From Chitinophaga sp. GbtcB8 (GTDB lineage: Bacteria; Bacteroidota; Bacteroidia; Chitinophagales; Chitinophagaceae), in the NCBI RefSeq assembly GCF_019091455.1, contig NZ_JAGXJN010000013.1, positions 96,482 through 160,481 on the forward strand: a stretch of DNA of 64,000 nt. Direction: 5' to 3'. The position numbers and the translations under genes are program-made. The notes beneath the pieces were generated by a model, which was not told the DNA's origin, did not search any database, and was given only the letters and a program-made list of their open reading frames with translations. Below are positions 60,407 to 64,000 of the stretch, piece after piece (position 1 is the stretch's first letter; each line of letters starts with the position of its first letter).

Positions 60407-61303
60407 ATGAACGTTATGGATAAATACCCCATTTCTGTTATCGTACCCACGTATAACCGCAGCCAGTTATTAACCTATACGCTTGATTCTCTCCTGATCC
60501 AAAATACGCACAAAAATATTTTTGAAGTGATCGTTGCTGACGATGGATCGTCTGATAATACTAAAGAAGTAGTGGAAAGATATAAGGAACAACTGAACAT
60601 AAAATATGTGTACCAGGAAGATAAAGGCTACCGGCCGGCTTCAGCCAGGAACCTGGGAATAATTAATGCAGAAGGAGCTATCTGCCTTTTTGTGGACGCA
60701 GGCGTAATTCTCAGTGAAGATTGTGTAAATGCGCATATAGCTATCCATAGTGAGCTGGGATCGCAGGTGGCAGCCATTGGTTATGTATATGGGTTCGATC
60801 AATCCGGCGATACCTCCGTACAGGATACAATAAACCCGGCAAATCCTGCGCAAACAATTGAGCGGTTAAGATCAGCCGGGATTGGACTTGATATCAGGGA
60901 ACGGCATTACAAGCGCTATAACGACAGGATAGAAACACTCCCGGCCCCCTGGATCTTATTCTGGACCTGTAACGTATCAGTAAGCCGGAGAAACCTGGTT
61001 AGTATAGGCTGCTTTGATGAGCAATATGACGGAAGATGGGGATGTGAGGATAATGATGTAGCCATACGACTTTGGCAAAGAGGGGTGAACATACATCTTT
61101 GCCGGAAAGCAGCATCTATTCATTTCCCGCATGAAAAGAATATGGAACAGAAAATAGAACAGGGATATATGAACTGTACCTATTTCCATCAGAAATTTCA
61201 GACTGCTGAAACAAAGCTCTTCCTGGAAAATTTTAAGCAGTTCATAACTGATGAATCAGTAGATATTAATGCACTCATCTTACAATCACAGGCAATTTAT
61301 TAA
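60407..61303 (+). CDS. Family 2 glycosyltransferase
   Basis: 298 residues. GT2 core: ISVIVPTYNRSQLLTYTLDSL (split at the loop) near 8-28, VIVADDGSSDNTKEVV near 44, the region around LFVDAGVILSED near 101 as the metal-site strand, and GCFDEQYDGRWGCEDNDVAIRL near 200-221, the ED motif of the acceptor side. Starts 20 bases after the first glycosyltransferase. An ATG three codons on (60416) is an alternative. Confidence 0.88.
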   Translation: MNVMDKYPISVIVPTYNRSQLLTYTLDSLLIQNTHKNIFEVIVADDGSSDNTKEVVERYKEQLNIKYVYQEDKGYRPASARNLGIINAEGAICLFVDAGVILSEDCVNAHIAIHSELGSQVAAIGYVYGFDQSGDTSVQDTINPANPAQTIERLRSAGIGLDIRERHYKRYNDRIETLPAPWILFWTCNVSVSRRNLVSIGCFDEQYDGRWGCEDNDVAIRLWQRGVNIHLCRKAASIHFPHEKNMEQKIEQGYMNCTYFHQKFQTAETKLFLENFKQFITDESVDINALILQSQAIY

Positions 61304-61321
61304 CCTGTTTTACCAAATGCC

Positions 61322-62437
61322 ATGAAGAAAATACTCTTTTTATTTGGAACCCGGCCCGAAGCAATTAAAATGATCCCATTGATAAAAGAATGCGAAAAGC
61401 ATCCACATTTATGGGAGCTAAGGGTATGCGTTACCGGGCAGCATAAAGAAATGTTGGACCAGGTACTTACTTTCTTTGAAGTAAAGCCACATGAAAATCT
61501 GGCTTTAATGAAACCCAATCAAACATTATTTGACATAACTGCCGATGGGCTTATAAAAATGGCAGCCCTGCTTGAAAAGGAGCAGCCAGACTTGGTGATG
61601 ATACATGGGGATACTACCTCTGCTTTCACGGGCGCATTAGCTGCATTTTACAAAAAGATCAAGATAGCGCATATAGAGGCCGGATTGCGGAGTGGCAATA
61701 AGTATTCTACTTTCCCGGAAGAAGTGAACCGTAAAATGGCCGGTATTATAGCAGATTTTCATTTTGCGCCTACGTCCAACGCCCGCAATAATCTGCTGAA
61801 AGAGCATATCACGGAGCATGTTTATGTAACCGGCAATACGGTAATAGATGCTGTTTTTCTGACACTGGAACAAATGAAAGGTAAAGATCAGTATGCCGAA
61901 TATTTTAATTTCCTGGACCTGCGCAAAAAGATCATTCTTATTACCGGCCACCGGCGCGAAAGTTTTGGAAAACCTCTGGAGGAGATGTGTATGGCGGTTA
62001 AAGCAGTGGCGGAAAAATATGCATCCTGTGTTGAAATTGTTTACCCCGTACATTTAAATCCCCAGGTGCAGGAGCCGGTAAGGCGCATACTGGAAAACCA
62101 TGAAAATATTCACCTGATCGCACCGCTGGAGTATCCGTACCTGTTATGGCTCATGCAACATTGCTACCTGGTGCTTACTGATTCCGGCGGCTTGCAGGAA
62201 GAGGGGCCTGCCTTAAAAAAACCGGTGCTGGTAATGCGGGACGTAACAGAAAGAACAGAAGGCATTGCGGCTGGTACAGCCACCTTAGTAGGTACAAGCC
62301 GTGAGAAAATAGAGCGGGCAGTAAGCACCCTGCTGGAAGATGATATTATATATCAGCAAATGGTAAACGCAATAAATCCTTATGGAAATGGAACCAGCGC
62401 CCGGCAGATCATGGAAATATTATCGGGAATAGTATAA
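61322..62437 (+). CDS. wecB: UDP-N-acetylglucosamine 2-epimerase (non-hydrolysing)
   Basis: 371 residues. GT-B-like fold: ILFLFGTRPEAIKMIPLI at 4-21, MIHGDTTSAFTGALAAF near 94, HIEAGLRSGNKYSTFPEEVNR near 117 (split), TGHRRESFGKPLEEM near 212, and LTDSGGLQEEGPALKKPVL near 284. Makes UDP-ManNAc from UDP-GlcNAc. With two glycosyltransferases in front it suggests synthesis of a ManNAc-type surface glycan. Confidence 0.94.
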   Translation: MKKILFLFGTRPEAIKMIPLIKECEKHPHLWELRVCVTGQHKEMLDQVLTFFEVKPHENLALMKPNQTLFDITADGLIKMAALLEKEQPDLVMIHGDTTSAFTGALAAFYKKIKIAHIEAGLRSGNKYSTFPEEVNRKMAGIIADFHFAPTSNARNNLLKEHITEHVYVTGNTVIDAVFLTLEQMKGKDQYAEYFNFLDLRKKIILITGHRRESFGKPLEEMCMAVKAVAEKYASCVEIVYPVHLNPQVQEPVRRILENHENIHLIAPLEYPYLLWLMQHCYLVLTDSGGLQEEGPALKKPVLVMRDVTERTEGIAAGTATLVGTSREKIERAVSTLLEDDIIYQQMVNAINPYGNGTSARQIMEILSGIV

Positions 62438-62455
62438 GGTCTTTAATACACTGAT

Positions 62456-62500
62456 AAAGGGTGAAAAGAGAAGCACAGTTATGCTTCTTTTCTCACCCTT
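62456..62500. terminator. Bidirectional terminator after wecB
   Basis: AAGGGTGAAAAGAGAAGCA and TGCTTCTTTTCTCACCCTT pair with two small mismatches, loop of six bases, T-rich tail. Confidence 0.8.
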
Positions 62501-62509
62501 TTATTTTTT

Positions 62510-63025
62510 CTAAACTTTATTGATGGCCAGTATTACCCTTGAATACCGGGCATAGCTGATCTCCACCTCATTGCCTGCGCGGTAATCGCTCAAAGCGCCG
62601 CGGGTCCAGTAGAACAGCCTTTTTCTTTTTGAATTGGGCAGCATTACCATGAAGTTGGTTTGTGTGTCGTCGTTCTCATGGTACACGGCTTCCAGCGGCG
62701 CCTGCATGGTACCTTTCTGTAAAGCCATCAGATCGCGTTTAATAGTGAAATAACGCACCTCTGTTACCTTGATCAGTGCAAATACTAATACTACAATAAA
62801 AGATAACATCCAAAGCCAGAACCAGCCATTGGTATAGGAAAACAGTGATTGATCCGCCTCGTCTGCTGTGCTGTGCGTGTAAAGATAAACTTGCGGTACT
62901 ACAGCGGCTACAATCATTAATCCAAGGCCAATCAGTACGAACTTAGTTACCTGTTTTTTGTTCTTTTTGAGGGCATCCTGTAGTAGAAAATGCTCTTCTG
63001 TGGTCATAAAAGAGAAATCCTGCAT
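62510..63025 (-). CDS. Two-helix membrane protein of unknown function
   Basis: 171 residues. Charged helical start (EEHFLLQDALKKNKKQ), membrane helices at about 27-47 (FVLIGLGLMIVAAVVPQVYL) and 69-88 (FWLWMLSFIVVLVFALIKV), then a cytosolic beta-rich domain of about 80 residues (AVYHENDDTQTNFMVML, YRAGNEVEISYARYSRVIL). Not recognised. Single gene. Confidence 0.65.
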   Translation of the reverse strand: MQDFSFMTTEEHFLLQDALKKNKKQVTKFVLIGLGLMIVAAVVPQVYLYTHSTADEADQSLFSYTNGWFWLWMLSFIVVLVFALIKVTEVRYFTIKRDLMALQKGTMQAPLEAVYHENDDTQTNFMVMLPNSKRKRLFYWTRGALSDYRAGNEVEISYARYSRVILAINKV

Positions 63026-63181
63026 AGATAAAATAAGGTTTTTCTGTTACTAATATAATCAATAACGATTAATTGTTAGAATTTAATATATATAATCTAT
63101 AACTACCGGATATTGATCCGGTGGGGATTAGGGCTAATTGTGTCTCTTTTGATTAGTTATGAGGTACTTGTATGCTAAAAA

Positions 63182-63217
63182 AAAGATTGCCGCGATCCAG
63201 GGACCGCGGCAATCTTT
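63182..63217. terminator. Terminator of gcvP
   Basis: AAAGATTGCCGCG/CGCGGCAATCTTT, 13-bp perfect stem, 10-base loop, A- and T-rich ends. Confidence 0.9.
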
Positions 63218-63235
63218 CGTAATTCCGTAATTGAG

Positions 63236-64000
63236 CTAGGCTTCTGCTTCTGCGTAAGCGCTTACCGGCTCGCAGGTGCAAATGAGGTTACGGTCGCCAT
63301 AGGTGTTATTTACCCGGCTAATGGAAGGCCAGAATTTATTGGCCTTCACATATTCCAGCGGATAAGCGGCCTGCTGGCGGCTATATGCAAATGTCCATTC
63401 ATCAGCAGTAATCACAAACTGCGTATGCGGTGCATTTTTAAGTATGTTATGCTGTTTGTCGGCCTTGCCTTCTTCTACTGCACGGATCTCTTCCCGGATG
63501 GCCAGCATGGCATCGCAGAAGCGGTCCAGCTCAGCTTTATCTTCACTTTCCGTAGGCTCTATCATGATTGTACCGGCTACAGGGAAGCTGAGGGTAGGGG
63601 CGTGGAAACCATAGTCCATAAGGCGTTTGGCCACATCTTCCGCTTCAATACCGGCGCTGGTTTTAAAGGGACGCAGGTCCACAATAAACTCGTGCGCGCA
63701 GGTGCCATTCTTACCGTTATACAGGATGTCATATGCTTTTTCCAGCCTTGCCTTCATGTAGTTGGCATTAAGGATGGCGTATTCAGATGCCTGTTTTACG
63801 CCTGCTGTGCCCAGCAAACGGATGTAGGCATAAGAGATAAGCAAAATACTTGCAGAGCCATAAGGGGCTGCAGATACTGCCTGTGCGGTGCCTTTATTCA
63901 GCGATACGTGGCCGGGCAGGAAAGCTGCCAGGTGCTCGCCTACGCAAATGGGGCCCATGCCGGGACCACCACCGCCATGCGGACTGGCGAAGGTTTTGTG
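63236..64000 (-). CDS. gcvP: Glycine dehydrogenase (P-protein), C-terminal part
   Basis: The last 254 residues of a protein of about 950; the gene continues beyond the right edge. The first residues in view are [18 protein letters not shown], whose Lys binds PLP in P-protein of the glycine cleavage system. Later landmarks are [41 protein letters not shown] (split) and the C-terminal [15 protein letters not shown]. Decarboxylates glycine and passes the aminomethyl group to H-protein. An internal ATG at 63958 is not a true start. Confidence 0.95.
   Translation of the reverse strand, partial: HKTFASPHGGGGPGMGPICVGEHLAAFLPGHVSLNKGTAQAVSAAPYGSASILLISYAYIRLLGTAGVKQASEYAILNANYMKARLEKAYDILYNGKNGTCAHEFIVDLRPFKTSAGIEAEDVAKRLMDYGFHAPTLSFPVAGTIMIEPTESEDKAELDRFCDAMLAIREEIRAVEEGKADKQHNILKNAPHTQFVITADEWTFAYSRQQAAYPLEYVKANKFWPSISRVNNTYGDRNLICTCEPVSAYAEAEA

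Overview
The window looks like a chromosomal segment of a Bacteroidota bacterium, most likely Chitinophagaceae and probably close to Chitinophaga. The support is: a protein with a PKD domain and a gliding-motility/T9SS type B sorting domain; promoters of the Bacteroidota type (TTG, 19-21 bases, TAnnTTTG) and few Shine-Dalgarno sites; paired ECF sigma and RskA-like anti-sigma genes; a GH20 hexosaminidase with chitobiase-type and PA14 domains; and a DAHP synthase/chorismate mutase fusion. No rRNA, tRNA, CRISPR array, prophage or intact insertion sequence was seen.

Layout. 1-5.2 kb: a flippase-like membrane protein, a gene-poor stretch with three promoter/small-RNA modules, a T9SS-exported protein and an unknown exported protein. 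5.4-7.9 kb: two tandem, related ECF sigma/anti-sigma pairs, one with the anti-sigma factor cut to its N-terminal domain. 8-16 kb: housekeeping genes (def, ruvX, ubiA-like, a TrmH-type methyltransferase, mutS, rluD, lipB). A 0.2-kb repeat in inverted copies brackets ruvX-ubiA-trmH, and a fourth small-RNA module lies after mutS. 17-23 kb: a PLP enzyme and GH20 hexosaminidase, divergent from a nucleotidyltransferase and sugar-1-kinase that could turn free amino sugars into nucleotide sugars. 23-31 kb: ilvE, ilvD, ilvB, ilvN, ilvC, ilvA behind an Ile/Val/Leu leader-peptide attenuator. 31-40 kb: oxidoreductases, a sodium/sugar symporter with a xylulokinase-like kinase, a metallo-beta-lactamase-fold protein, DinB, aldose epimerase and CsbD. 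40-43 kb: an ECF sigma gene with a membrane protease carrying an anti-sigma-like N-terminus, and a small lipoprotein. 43.3-51.3 kb: two Phe/Tyr leader-peptide attenuators in series, then pheA, an aminotransferase, tyrA, DAHP synthase/chorismate mutase, aroB, aroA and aroC. 51-64 kb: FKBP isomerase, DUF4239 membrane protein, CocE-type hydrolase, a possible glycan locus (deacetylase, FkbH-like HAD protein, response regulator; divergent glycosyltransferases and UDP-GlcNAc 2-epimerase), and the 3' part of gcvP at the right edge.

The most interesting non-gene signals are: (1) four copies of a promoter plus two-hairpin small-RNA module whose promoter is conserved while the hairpin stems differ; (2) attenuators of the aromatic and branched-chain operons in which one short G-rich antiterminator at the end of the leader ORF pairs directly with the terminator; (3) many intergenic spacers built of period-7 (sometimes period-8) repeats, each with its own word, often folding back and running into stop codons.
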